From Hymenolepis diminuta (Eukaryota > Platyhelminthes > Cestoda > Cyclophyllidea > Hymenolepididae): a DNA stretch of 64,000 nt. Made by a program: the position numbers and the translations under genes. The stretch is from the NCBI GenBank assembly GCA_900708905.1, contig CAADRB010000039.1, forward strand, positions 759,599 through 823,598. Direction: 5' to 3'. Below, piece by piece: positions 25,001-37,057 of the stretch; within the stretch, counting starts at the first letter, position 1, and every line of letters begins with the position of its first letter. The notes under the pieces are model-generated. The model saw only the letters and a list, made by a program, of their open reading frames with translations, had not been told where the DNA came from and did not search any database.

Positions 25001-27784
25001 CCTAAATTAATATTAACTTATGCCCTTGTTGCTATAAAAAAGTGTGAATATACTAGGAAAGTCTCCAATTTATGTCTTTTAGGTTTGCGATTGGCTCTTG
25101 CCGATGCCGGAGACACATTGGAGGACGCGAATATGGAGGAGTCGATGGCTGAAGCCGGTCTCCTGAGACTTTATGCTCTCTATGAGTGGATCGCTACAAC
25201 TATCCAGGCCTTGAAAAATCCCGAAGCCGCTGGGTTCAGAACTAAAGAAGCAGATCTACATGCCGACAAGGTCTTTGAAAAGTAATCTTTCTGAAATTCC
25301 TAAATATTAACTTAATCTCTTGCTACTTTGACATAAGTAGAATGTTTTATACGAGATAAGACTTCATTTGGTCCCTTTTGTTTCAGTGATTTACGTCGCG
25401 CAGTCACCAGTGCTGACGAAAGTTACACTGCTCAAAACTACAAGGAAGCTCTCAGGGTTGTCTTCTACGAATTTATTGTATGTCTCAATTGTGGACTATT
25501 TAAATTTCTAAGTGATTGGTGCAAATCCAATTAATGTCCGTTTCTCCCTTTTAGGCCTGCAAAGATCGCTACCGAGAGGTATGTCAAAAACGTGGAATGC
25601 ATGCCGTTCTTGTTAGAAGATACATTGAACTCCAAACTATCCTCCTGTCTCCAATCTGTTCCCATATTTGTGAACACATTTGGCGTAATCTCCTCAAACA
25701 CAAAGAGAGTATCTTCAAACACACATGGCCTGCTAAAGTTGATGCGGTTGATCAGAAGATCCTTGTAGAAGGTGAGCCAGGCTCTTTGATATCCGTAGCC
25801 TTTCTGACGCATTGGTATAGCTTATTTTAATAAATCCTGATCAATTTCTTTCAGGCCGCTACTTGGACGATACGGCTCGTGCCTTCCGTTTGCAGCTCAA
25901 GCAAGCTCTAACAGTAAAGACCCCTAAGGGCAAGGCTGTTGCTGCTGGAAACACCAAACCACAAGCACCTAAACAACCCACCAATGCTACAATATGGATT
26001 GCAAAGTCCTATCCTACCTGGCAGGTGAGTTTTCATACTCAGCTACTGCTTCTAATAAGTAGTATATTCAGAGCAGCTTATAATTACTCGCTTGTCTGTA
26101 GGCAACTGTTCTGACCACCCTAAGATCCCTCCTGACTAATTCCGGTGAACTACCCGATAATGCGACCATCTCGCAGGCTCTACAACCCCATATGAAATCG
26201 ATGGGCAAACAGGCCAAGCGTGCAATGTCCTTTGTCCAACTCGTCCGTGAACGCTTTCAGGCCAACGGAAAACATGCTCTGGATGGCCTACCTGAGCTTG
26301 ACGAGGAGAGTGTTTTGCAAGCAAATGCTGAATATCTCATTGCCACTCTTGGTTTGAGTGCCGATGGATTAGAGGTTATTTATCAGATTTTATATAATCC
26401 ATGTCGTCATAAGAGAAATGCCACTTAAATCATAACACTGCTACTTTTTTCTAGATATGTGATTCGTCCAAGTCAGATGATGTGAGAGTTAAAGAGAATG
26501 TTTGTCCTCTGGAACCCATGATTCTGTTTCAAACACCGAAACCCAGTGTTGCTGTGAAAGCTATCAACCCTGTTGTGGGTTCAGGTCTCTTCTCAGTGAA
26601 TTCTCTTGCTATTCACGATGGCGATACTGTGGATCAGGTTGCCAAGAGACTGCTCAGGATTTGTCGTTCGACTATGGTGGCTGCGGGAGGTAAATACAAA
26701 CTCGTTTATCCTTTATGAACGCCTTACCGGTGAAAGTCCGTTTATTAATGCTAAAGCTAGTATAGAATGTACTAATCGGACAAGCGGATACACGGCTACA
26801 GAAGTGGAAATGGTCTGCAGAAAGGGTAGGAAGGTTTTTTTCTATGAGTTCTAGATAACTGCTCCTCTCCTCGTAATATATGGTGCTGATTTTTTGAAAG
26901 ACCGTTAGATGTTCGCACTAAGCCCAATATCAAAATTCTAGTTTATGGCGTTTATAAGACCTTATAACCAGATATTGGCACAGAAAGTCCTTGTTGATAG
27001 TGATGCTTGAGAAATAATGATCCCGTCGTTAGTCGAAGAGCATTACTTTCCATTCGCGCTTCGCTTTTTTACAGAAATTCATCTGAGATGAGGATTTGCA
27101 CTCTTAGAGTCAGGAACTAATATTAGCTGTTTCAGCCATGACAACCTGGTCAAATCAAAGATATCTTAGTCGATTTGGCCTAACCGTGACTTTGTGTGAG
27201 TTTTTTTTAAATTCTCTTGTATCCTATGATTCAAAAGAAGTTTTGCCGTGAGGGAACTGGGAAGACTTCATTACACCCCAAGGACTAAGTATTTTTCGTT
27301 GAAATTTAGCTGTGCGATTTGCCAGAGAAATTCGCTGATCTAACTTTTAAAACGTCGTGGCTCTGCGAAAACGTAGTCCTTAAATCAGTCTTCTCACTGG
27401 TATATATATTCTTAGTACTTGGCTTTTGTTTACTAGAAAACCTCACCTGCTATTCCGTTAAAAAGGAAACTATTGAGATTCCCGTTCACTCTTTTCTTTC
27501 TCTGCAATGAACCCGGATGTCTACTCACCAAATCGATTCGTTAATCCATGATTTTTTCCTTTTCTTCAGCTATTGACGCCGTGGATCTCTATCGCCTCCT
27601 TGAGCCTGTGAAAGACGCCAGGGTCATGCCTCCAATTCCACTGGAGAGATTATCGAAACTCAGTTCCACAGATAAATTCATTGTGGATGTGGACGTCGGC
27701 AAGATCAGTCTTTCTCTGTCTGGCGGTCCTGTAGAAATTGGTGATAGAATGTTCTACGCTGACATCAAATGCCCTCTGAATTGA
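19005..27784 (+). CDS. LARS1: Cytosolic leucyl-tRNA synthetase, 17 exons, complete
   Basis: This class I synthetase charges tRNA-Leu with leucine in the cytoplasm. Exons: 19005..19757, 19830..19897, 20280..20460, 20745..20797, 20924..20948, 21281..21781, 23000..23161, 23231..23436, 24241..24529, 24612..24675, 25083..25281, 25387..25477, 25555..25771, 25855..26024, 26102..26374, 26455..26689, 27570..27784. All phases join, giving 1233 residues, close to other animal cytosolic LeuRS. The HIGH motif is HLGH (about residues 57-60). A CMDH strand closes exon 1. The CP1 editing domain carries [14 protein letters not shown] (Thr-rich region) and [18 protein letters not shown] spans the exon 9/10 junction (K|MSKSTGN). 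The anticodon-binding and C-terminal domains follow. A Lys-rich insert ([12 protein letters not shown]) near residue 132 looks lineage-specific. Exon 5 is only 25 bases; its donor could also be 20945. Confidence 0.97.
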
Positions 27785-27841
27785 GCGAATCTTTTGATTT
27801 AGAAAAGATTTTGTGGAATATTTAACTCGACGTTTGATAAT

Positions 27842-27847
27842 AATAAA
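27842..27847 (+). terminator. Polyadenylation signal AATAAA of LARS
   Basis: AATAAA lies 58 bases after the LARS stop codon, at the expected place for a compact 3' UTR. Confidence 0.6.
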
Positions 27848-28056
27848 CTGGAACCTCAAATATATACTGCATTTTTCGTATAAGCCATTGTCATATGCGT
27901 AAAAATATTCGATTCTAGGCAAATTGCTTCATATGCAGAGTCCTACATTTGATATCAAAGAATCTCGAATTGGAGTAATTGAAAACTAGCTTACACTTTA
28001 TGAATGTATTTAAGTTGCATACTAAGTTTGGTGTGGCGGGGATGTTATTGAATAGT

Positions 28057-28450
28057 TTAAAATAAGGAGTTCTGTAGTTCTGCTTTGGGAAATATGGCGT
28101 CTATTGCACGTTGTATTGGGCTTGCACCACAGGATGGAATAATACTAGAGGTGAATTCAAGTTCCAATTGGGATTGGGTCATATGCGCACTTCTTTTAAT
28201 GGGAAGGGGAGTTTGAGCAAATTTTTACATACATTCAAACATACAAGAACTAAGACATTCAAGCTCTTCTTCTGGGAGAGATATTGACTAATTTTCGGTA
28301 TGGCGTGGGTTTTGTAGCATCTTCCATAAACCCAAGCATAATAGCGGGAAGCTTGTTGTGGACGGGCATCTACCTAAGCTCTCCAAATAGTTTCGTCAAT
28401 TTATTTGGGAATGCCATCTTGCTGTTTCAGCTGAGACTGAATAAGGTTAA
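28057..28450 (-). other. Possible coding remnant or small gene, unrecognised
   Basis: On the minus strand 28057..28212 is open and ends with TAA. It reads PLPIKRSAHMTQSQLELEF and later SPIQRAIDAIFPKAELQN, which has an ordinary soluble-protein composition. Upstream (28290-28450) a second frame reads MAFPNKLTKLFGELR, stop, then VHNKLPAIMLGFMEDATKP. The parts are in different frames with stops and no clean splice sites. This could be a decayed gene or chance. I do not recognise it. Confidence 0.2.
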
Positions 28451-28868
28451 CTGCGAATAGTTGTCAAGTTATAGTTTCTGGCCAAAATCTACATAAAAGT
28501 AAATTCTTAATTTATGTACAAGTTGAGATTCAACGGATTTTAAACAGTAATAAGAGGATACCATTATGCAAAACTAGATCATTCCAGTGAGCTCCTGTAA
28601 ACGATCACCTTTCCTATATCAGAAGACCAAGGCTATAGTAAAGGCCAAATTGACTGTCTGGTGTTCACTACTATTCAAATCACTAACCGATAAGCATTCA
28701 TCACATGGAAGCCAGATAAATCACATATTCGTGCCAACATTGGATCCAAAAGTACTTTCGAGAATTGCGTATAAAGGACAATCAAGTGACCTTTTCAATC
28801 AACAATTGAACCTTCAGAAATGGACTGAAATTACACCAGTTGATGGATTGCTGGTCATCATGTACTAG

Positions 28869-30202
28869 ACTTTCGAATGAATCTAGAGTTCATGGTTATA
28901 ATGCGGCGGGATTTAATTGTTTCCTTTACGCAAACATTCATTATGCTAGCTAGGAGAATTTATACTTAGCGTTATTATCTTATATTTCGTGCGGAAGAAA
29001 ATGACATTTGATCTACTTAGTTACGTCCATTCTGTTGCATATAAAAAAGAAGTCTGACTTGTATTTTCTCCAAATATTTGGGCTTTTTTGCGTTCCTTTT
29101 CCCACAATTTCCCCGACCCTAATCAGTTTGGGTTCTGATCAGATCAAAATGTATAGAAACAGAGTAAATCAAACTATTGTTACTTACATTATGCACAAGA
29201 TTTAATCTCTCTAATGTAAACATTTATAGTTAATTGTTTGTTAGTTCTTATCTTAAAACCTACTGGTCTTCAGTACCATTAATCATTAAGTAGCTGTAAT
29301 CTGATAGTAAATCTGCTTTGAGAGCTTGACCAAGGTGGGGCAGATATCCCGTCATAGAACTAAAGATCTTCCTAATGATGGCAGGAAATAATGGCCTTTA
29401 GCAAACGAGAAAACCAATAATTGGGTTGAACAAGCATGTATTAGATAGATGGGAGTGAATACGTGGGGAAAGGACGACGGAGTAGGTGGAGGTATTGAAA
29501 GGGGAGGGAGGTGTTAGTACTGAGCAAGGGCTATTCGGTTTGCGATAGGCGAAGTAGGGTAGGTTTTGAGATGCTGACTGGTTTTATCCCATGTCAGCCA
29601 TTGTGTGATTATAGGATGGGTAATTATTAAAAAAATAATTTGAAAATTTGGTATGAGGCGAGGCGCAATACCAGGAGCGGCAGAGCTATCCTCTCAGTTA
29701 GAGTAAGCAAGTACGACAAACCATAATTTAACAAAACGAATCTGGGAGAAATATACGCGATTAGAAGGTCCTCGTCGCATTTTTAAATTTAAGGTAACAA
29801 AGCAAAAGAAATATACTCTTCAATTAAAAATGACGTGTAAAAAATTATTATTTTGATAACTGGATCAATCGATCATGTAAAAAATATTTTAGCGATTTAT
29901 CGATTGACGCAGTGCCGCTTCAAAGACGAACAAAATCGATATTTCGAAATCAATAACCTGAGTTGGATTCACTCCGCTCGGGTGATTCATCGACAATCGA
30001 AGGAATGAGACATTTTAATTAAAATAACAAACTTTGTCAGTGAAAAATTTTTTTCAGTTGGAAATATCTATATACTAGACAGTTTTAAATTAATATTGAA
30101 ACTTTTGAGCTCAAAATTCTCCTATATAGCTACGGAATAGAATATCTCTTCAACTAGATGCATATATCAAATGGTTCATCTATTTTAAACATTTTCTAGG
30201 GT
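28869..30202. other. Intergenic, with a purine-rich stretch
   Basis: No gene is seen. At about 29440-29560 the plus strand is strongly purine-rich (many GA and GG runs), similar in style to the repeats at 31540 and 36795 but not alignable by eye. Confidence 0.4.
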
Positions 30203-30575
30203 TGTTAACGTATCTTAGCTCAGGATAAGTGTGTGGAGTTCACGACCCTACCAGTGCTGATCAAAGGAATCTTGGGTGCGCTAGAACGTTCTGAAAAGTG
30301 TGGCGTGCTACTGATTGAGTAGCGGTCAAGTGCGTCGTGCGTGTAGATTTCTTCCCAGCCAATCAGCAGTCAGTATTCCTGAAACATGGCGTTGAACATA
30401 TTTAATGATTAAACACAATCAAATTAAGCCCTCTCCTCGATACACCTTGTTCCCGCTACTTTGGACGCCGCCTAGCTAATTTGGGAGCGAATTGATAATA
30501 GAGGACTCTGCTAGAGGCTACCAGGACTGCTTAGGAGGATTACTTAGGCGTAGCATCCGCCATAAAGGTTAATGG
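30203..30575 (+). repeat. LTR of CsRn1-type family, solo or truncated
   Basis: The unit begins TGTTAACGTATC and contains a CCAAT-type box (cagccaatcagc, about 30360). Its last 110 bases (ctactttgg...cctagctaatttgg, ggactctgctagaggct, ggattact) match the reverse complement of 11318-11440, the 3' LTR of the element at 11.3 kb. No tRNA-Trp primer site follows, so no internal region is attached. The 3' boundary is approximate. Confidence 0.6.
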
Positions 30576-31539
30576 GTTCAAGTGAATTTTATTTAATCTC
30601 CAAAAATAATAAAAAATATCTTTAAAATATGCTAACTTGATGACGTAAATGTATTTAGCATGTTTAATTTTTTGAATAACTTTTCTTAAGTCTTATAACT
30701 TTAACATTTCAAGATTAATAAATAGAAATCCTAAACATTTTCTAACTTTAAAAATCTTCTTTGGTGATAATTTTTCAAAAATCCATCATAAATGAGCGTA
30801 ATAGCTGATCTCTCCGGGTTGATAAAGCATTTGGACTCGTAATTTTTGAGACCGTCTTGGATATTAACTCGAAGAAGGCTACGAACACAGGCTACGAATG
30901 ATGGCACAGTGCAGATTTCAGCATTACCTAAATTCCAATGGGTCCGAAAGAGGAAATAATGATTGTTTCTTGTGAAACTTTTCTACTAAAGATCCATACC
31001 GTATCAAACAGAGGTTACTTTTCAATAACTTTGATATTGTATTTAAGAAATATATGGAATCAATAAATAAACAACTATACGCATCCAAAAAGACTTGATG
31101 TGCTTTGTCAAAGTGGTGGTAAAACATGAGTGAATTCGAGCATTCAGTTAAGAAAATCTCCTTGAAATTTTGTGTTAAATTGAATCTTCTCTAACTTTTA
31201 GTGAATAAAATATTGAAAGTTCTACGTTACATGTCAAAAATGTATTTTTTTGCCAACAAAAAACGGACCTCATTATCGACTGATTGGACCAAATATGATT
31301 TATCCGCTCATCGAGGGATCCGAACTATAAAGGTGAAATGAATTTATACTCACTGTATTATCGATGAGAATACATAACAATGATAAATTTACTTCCTTTT
31401 ACGGAAATTTGCACTATTTTAGAAGATTAGTTCAAATATTTAATTTGTGGGTGTTTAAAGCATGTTGGAGTTAGATAACAACCAACGGTTTGCAGCTAAA
31501 AAACTAACACAGTCACCGATTCGTAGCTGTTTGAGTGAG

Positions 31540-31990
31540 AGCTAACAACAATTGTGAAGCAGAACACCAAGAGTTGAGTAGACCACAAATGTAATCAAGG
31601 AAGTGATAGCTAGTAACAGAGAGGGGGGTAGAAGGAGGGAGAGCAGCGTGCTGAGGAAGAGAGGAGATGAACAGGACGTGTAGGAGTCTGCACTGACCAG
31701 TGCATGTTGTCTGGACAAACAAGAGTAGCTTTATATGAGTCACTTGGGTAGGGCCACACCAAAGCATGAGCGCAGATGTGCCTTTTTATGTGAATCGAGG
31801 CGGTTATAGAAAAGAGGGGAAGTCGATGGACGCGTTCAGATGTGTCAGACAGACAGGGGTTATGCGTCATAGGGACATAAATGAGGTCGCTCCAACTTCG
31901 AGGACAGAAAAACTGAGGTATTATCGTGGAGAATGCGAATAAAAGGTAATTCTGGAAAATGCATAGAGAGTTATCATTCAAACAAAACAC
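31540..31990 (+). repeat. Dispersed purine-rich repeat, family E, copy 1
   Basis: Start (gagctaacaaca...aagagttg) and end (ggagaatgc-aataaa...gaaa-tgcatagagag-tatc) match 36795-37057 in the same order. The middle is longer here. The plus strand is rich in G and A. Minus-strand frames of 84 and 127 codons inside it are judged to be by-products of the base bias. Confidence 0.55.
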
Positions 31991-33925
31991 CACAGTGAGT
32001 TAAGTTTAAGCAATATCGGCATAGATGAACAATTTCGACGTCATCAAAATGGTAAATTTATTAACGATTTATGAATAACTCCCCAACAAATGAACTTAAT
32101 CATTCTAAGAATTCTTATAACTTTCCATTAATTCTTGCTACTTACTTACCCCGGCTATTTTGACTTCATGACAACTACAATAATACTTCAAATTTTGTAA
32201 GTCTTTTCATTTCCACTCACAACTTACATCCCTCAATCACGATTAGATCGAGGTACGCTGCTCTAAATACTTATTTAACCATTTTTCTTTTAATACAACA
32301 TCCAACAGATAAATAAGAAATAACCCCAAGTGGTGGCTCTAAAACCGGCTGACTTAGCACTGTTTTAGACAGTGAATTGCTTCACTTCGGAATGCCCTCT
32401 TTCAAAAATGAGGGCGGGAAAGTAAATTAAAAAAGTTAAACAGCAACATTTAGGAAGTTACGAGAAAAGCTATTGGAAAGCAAACGGCAAACGGCAAGCG
32501 CCAGAGACAGAGATAGAGACAGACAGGAAAGAAGACAATTCTCAACGAAGTCGTGGTGAGAGAATTCTCAAGCTTTGAAGTGGATCATTGATTTCCAAGT
32601 CTTTTGAATCCGTTTGAATTGAACAATGGAAAACATTGGCACTCAGTACAGAGACGAAGGCATTTGGAACGACACGGAAAATAGGGCCAGTGGTTCACGA
32701 AAATATGTATGAGTCATCAGTGAACGGTTACAGTAAGTCACTTTAAATAACAACCACTAAATGAGATTCCAAATTTTCTTCAGAATTATACGATACCTAA
32801 CAAGTCACAATGTCCTTGTTCATTTCTATTTCATATTCTTGAAAATATTTGAAATTTAAACTTTTTGAAGGATTGTTGTCTTCGACTTTGCTAATACCAG
32901 CTAGTGTTTTAAAAAATTACTTTTTGAGATCTACAATACGGTGGAAAACAGTAAAATGATGTGTCTGCAATGAGGCAACAATTTTTAAAGTAGTCCTAAT
33001 CTATTCTAAGGCTTTTTCAGTTTGTTGTCGTCGTAGTCGGCATGAAGAGAAGTATATAAAGAATTTAAGTTGAAATAGAACAATATTTCATTAAATAAGT
33101 TCCATCTGTGCATCCGTGAACCGTAATTTGGACGGAAGTGGAGTCCATTATAGTGGAATACACTCACGTACTGGAAAAGTCTACATTAAGCCAGGAAATA
33201 TCCTGAGCCTATTTCTCATTGTTGTGTTAAATTAACGATCATTTTCGATCGAATGTTCCACTGAAAATTATTTTTTTCGAAATTTAATTGTAAAATTTGC
33301 TGTTCTGCCTTAAAATATTTGAAGAAAAACTTGAATTTATATTAAATAATAAATGTCAATTATATACTGTCCATTTAATCTAAGTAGAATAAATTCGCCA
33401 TGTAAGCGAACAAAAGCCGTACGCGGTTTCTAAAATTCTAGAAAACGTTCTAGAACTCTCGTGATTCGCATAGTGCAATTGATTGGTCAAAAGTGACATT
33501 TAAGGCAGATAATATTAAGGAGAATGGATTTCATTTATTGAAGTACTCGGGCTTGAATAATGTAATCGAATTAAAACAAATAGCACTTAAAAATACTCAT
33601 ATTTAAATCATATAGAACTTTTAAATAAGCAGAATGATCGTCATGTTATAAGAGACAAATATCTGTAAGTAATAACTCTGAAATGGACCGTTTAGGTGTT
33701 AAGTTGGACAGCAAATTGCGCTTTGTTTGTCATAACTTACTTCTACTATTCTTCTCTTCGCAAAAATCGGAAAGTATCACTCACGTAACATAATGATTGG
33801 TTGAGACACAGCATCTTAATTTGAAAATCCAATTTCAAGAGAGATTGCGAAAGTATTTTTCACCATCCGCCGGGGAAACAATATGAAGAAGAAGGGAAAG
33901 AGGACATCGGTGAAAATCCGTTTAA

Positions 33926-34144
33926 CTGGCAAGCCAAAAGCGAAAAACTGAAAAATTCATCAGTAGACAAAAATTCGCATTCTTGAAGTTCCCCGAGAAA
34001 TTGTTTGATGGAAACGTGAAAAAACTCGAATTCTCACCTGAAAATATAGGGGAAAACGTAAGGAGGTACGTGTCCACAGTACCTGCAGATCTAGTTGGAT
34101 TTCCCTCTCCCAAGTGCTGGACATGCATTACGTTACTTGTCTAG
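33926..34144 (+). pseudogene. 72-codon open frame of unknown origin
   Basis: A plus-strand frame without ATG is open from 33926 to TAG at 34142-34144. It includes KFAFLKFPEKLFDGNVKKLE and later PADLVGFPSPKCWTC. Just upstream another frame reads KEDIGENPFNWQAKSEKLK, so a frameshift may separate two halves of one former reading frame. The composition is that of a soluble protein, unlike the hydrophobic frames usual in this AT-rich DNA. No family is recognised, and it could be a decayed exon. Confidence 0.25.
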
Positions 34145-34241
34145 TGAATTTATTAATATATGTTAGTTAATATACTTTCAAAATAACTAACATTTTGTAC
34201 CAGTCAAACCGCTAACAGCATAAAATTCCAAATAAGGTATC

Positions 34242-34536
34242 TGTTAGAAGAAATGATAATTATTTTCCCCCGCTCCCAATATTTCTTCTATGAANAAAAA
34301 TGTAATTTCTTTCTTTATTTCCCCACTGATAAAAGACACTTGATAATTATTCTTATTTGTTTAAGCCGATACCGATTGAGATGGAGTTTCGTGAATACAT
34401 TCGTGTTGACTATAACGTGCCTTCTTATCTGCCGTGGGTTATTAGCTTCTGTGTTAAGTTGCTATATTACCGAGTGTTCTAGATTGTTGGCTCTGCTAGA
34501 TTACTATCCGAACTCCTAGTTGGTTACGTTATAGCA
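34242..34536 (+). repeat. Solo LTR, family A, second copy with target duplication
   Basis: A 295-base unit TGTTAGAAGAAATG...GTTATAGCA is flanked by GTATC on both sides (34237-34241 and 34537-34541). It is nearly identical to 14273-14568, implying recent activity. It contains the only ambiguous base of the window, at 34295. A 88-codon frame within it is not taken as a gene. Confidence 0.9.
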
Positions 34537-35520
34537 GTATCCACAACAACTTTTAAACTAAATCTTCCAAAAGCATCTTTCACTATCCGTCAAGATGAGA
34601 AGGAAATTTCGATTCTCATCTGAAAGTATAAATGATAACACAGCCGCCAATGCAACGAAAGAAACTGGAACATTGCGGATAAAAGGATGTATAAGCAGTA
34701 AGCGGCCTGATTTGGGGAAAGACCACGTCTTATCTGCTTCTCACAGACACTTTAAGTATATCAGATTTCGTGTTTTAAAGTTTAATTTTTGTCAGGCCAT
34801 TTTTAAAGTCATTTGGTAGGTTTTTAAGGGTTTTGAAGAATATTATTGTAAATGAACTTGATGTATTTTAGTTAGGTAAATTTGATCTGTAGGCTTTAAT
34901 GTGCTTATGATTTTCTTCAATATGCTGAGGAGCAAAAGGTTAAGCCTTCACATACATCCGCATATTGTATGGCGGTAAAGTGTATTATGCTTAAATTTCT
35001 TAAATTTACGGATACAAGTGAATGAAATTTGATTACCTAAGTTGATTGCTTTCTCTTGTACAAGAACAGAGGAAAAATGAGGAGTCGTGTCCGCATCTTC
35101 CCTCCGTTTTTCGATATCCATTAAATTTCGCATAGGTTTTTAATCCTTTAAGATTCTCTTCTTCTTTTAATGGAAAATACGGATAAAATCAAAATTATAT
35201 GAGATAACAGTTTAAAAAATCGTCTTTAAATGCCAAAATGTACTATTACTAAAGATGTCCAAACCAATATTGGGAATTCCACAATATGTAACAATTTGAC
35301 AATAATAATTATAGTAAATGACCTGTAATAATGGGCCATATCGATTGAATAAATAGAATAAGTCAAGTACCCATGTCGCCAGATCAGTTCGGAGGTGGCA
35401 GGCAAGCCACTCCAATTTATTAATAAGTAGATTAGGTTTATATACAAAACATTTCTTCTTTAGAAATTAGTCATGTCTCGTTGTCGGTGTCTCGGCGTGA
35501 TGACCGACATCTATTTAGGT

Positions 35521-35640
35521 ATCTATGCGCAAACACGCAAACACACAGCGGGACCGCCCGTGGAAGCTGTAGTGGAGATCGTATCACCAGTCAATCACTT
35601 CCAATGGCTAGGTGATGATGGACATCTGTTGGCCATAGCA
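35521..35640 (+). repeat. Dispersed repeat, family D, copy 2
   Basis: This matches 18117-18231 in the same orientation, beginning atctatgcgcaaacacgc and ending ggccatagca. Confidence 0.65.
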
Positions 35641-36011
35641 TGACCATTATAATATGCAACAATAAGATCTTTTAGGTTTTAAATTCATAATTAACTGAGG
35701 TTGGAGTATCTTTTTCTCTGATGATGTTTGCCCGAACATTATATAATTAATTATAAATAACAGTGAATTTGAGGTTAGGAGGAATCTTGAATTGCATACA
35801 GTTATAACTATTAATACAACACAATAATGATATCCATTAATACCCATTAAGAGACAAAACACTTGACTTTGCATTTATTCATTCGATACCTGTATTACGA
35901 TCAAGTTATAATAAATCCATAATCCCAAAAGAGAAAAACGCCACTTACTTCTCTAAAAAGAAAAGTAATTAAACTTTTAGGACCCAGTGAAGATTAGATA
36001 CTAGTGGATAT

Positions 36012-36296
36012 TGCTAGAAGAAGAAATAATCATTTTCCCTCACTCCTAATATTTCTTCTCTGGATAAAAATGTAATTTCCTTCTTAATTCTCCACCGATG
36101 AAAGACACTTCGTATTCATGCCCATTTGTTTAAGCCGATACTGATTGAATTTCGTTGGTACACGTGTGTTTATCACAATGTGCCCTGTGTTCTGCTTTGG
36201 GTTATTGGTTTCAATGTTAAGCTGTTATATTATTGAGTCTCCTAGACTGGCTCTGTGAGATAACTGCTGAGATTTCTAGTTAGTGACGAAATAACA
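36012..36296 (+). repeat. LTR, family A, diverged third copy
   Basis: The unit begins TGCTAGAAGAAGAAAT and ends GACGAAATAACA. It shares the block order of the two copies above (ttcccTCACTCCtaatatttcttct, ccaccgatgaaagacac, gtttaagccgata, tgggttattgg) but with more changes and small deletions. The flanking 5-mers (GATAT and CTATG) do not match, so it is an older insertion or has a displaced end. Confidence 0.75.
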
Positions 36297-36794
36297 CTAT
36301 GTTAATATGTGATTCTTGTTTTAATACATAATCAGTCTAACTGATATGTCATTTGAATTTGAAGCTTAATATAAAAAATATGATCTCATAATCATCTTAT
36401 ATTTTCATTATTTTTTATCTGAATGATTAAACGCACAATATCAAAATTTGGAAGTCTAAAAAGTGCTTAATTGCACGAATTCAATCACAAGTAATTGTGA
36501 AGGAGGCTAAATATATATTTACATGAGATATTTCAATGATTTGAACATTGAGATGCCCCTTCAATGAAGAAGTGTACTACTTCAATTTGTATAAACATGG
36601 TATAATTATTCAATAAGCAGATTATTTTGTTATTTGGGTCCGAAATTTCTGGATTTAATAATATGTTAAAGGCAAAAAGTGATTTAAAATTGTTTTGTGA
36701 TGTAAGCTTTTGTCCTGACCAGATGAGAAAGAAAAATTCATTTATGTGGTTGGTGGCAAAGTTATCCTTTATAATGTTATGAGTTTGGAGCAAC

Positions 36795-37057
36795 AATTAA
36801 CAGCTGGCAGCTAACAATAGTCCCAAAAAAGAGACATAAAGAGTTGCGCAGTTCAACGTGTATTGAATGAACCACGAGGGGAAGTCAGGCAAGTAAGAGG
36901 GATGAGGTAAAAAGGAGAACAGAGGAAAGCGTAAGAGGATTAGCGCGTTGCGTCACTGCGTCTTCGTGAGAGAAAGACCAAAGTATTTTCATGGGGAATG
37001 CAAATAAAGAATGATATTGGAAATACACAGAAAGTCATCTTTCAAACGCACGCTTGT
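36795..37057 (+). repeat. Dispersed purine-rich repeat, family E, copy 2
   Basis: A shorter, diverged copy of 31540-31990, sharing ggcagctaacaa near the start and tggggaatgcaaataaag-atgatattggaaa near the end. Confidence 0.5.

Noticed and set aside
26136..26324. Minus-strand frame within a LARS exon
   Set aside because: It is the antisense shadow of a well-supported LARS coding exon.
31513..31993. Overlapping minus-strand frames of 84 and 127 codons
   Set aside because: They coincide with a purine-rich dispersed repeat that recurs at 36795 without keeping the frames.
34253..34519. 88-codon frame inside a solo LTR
   Set aside because: It lies wholly within a non-coding LTR unit and contains the ambiguous base at 34295.
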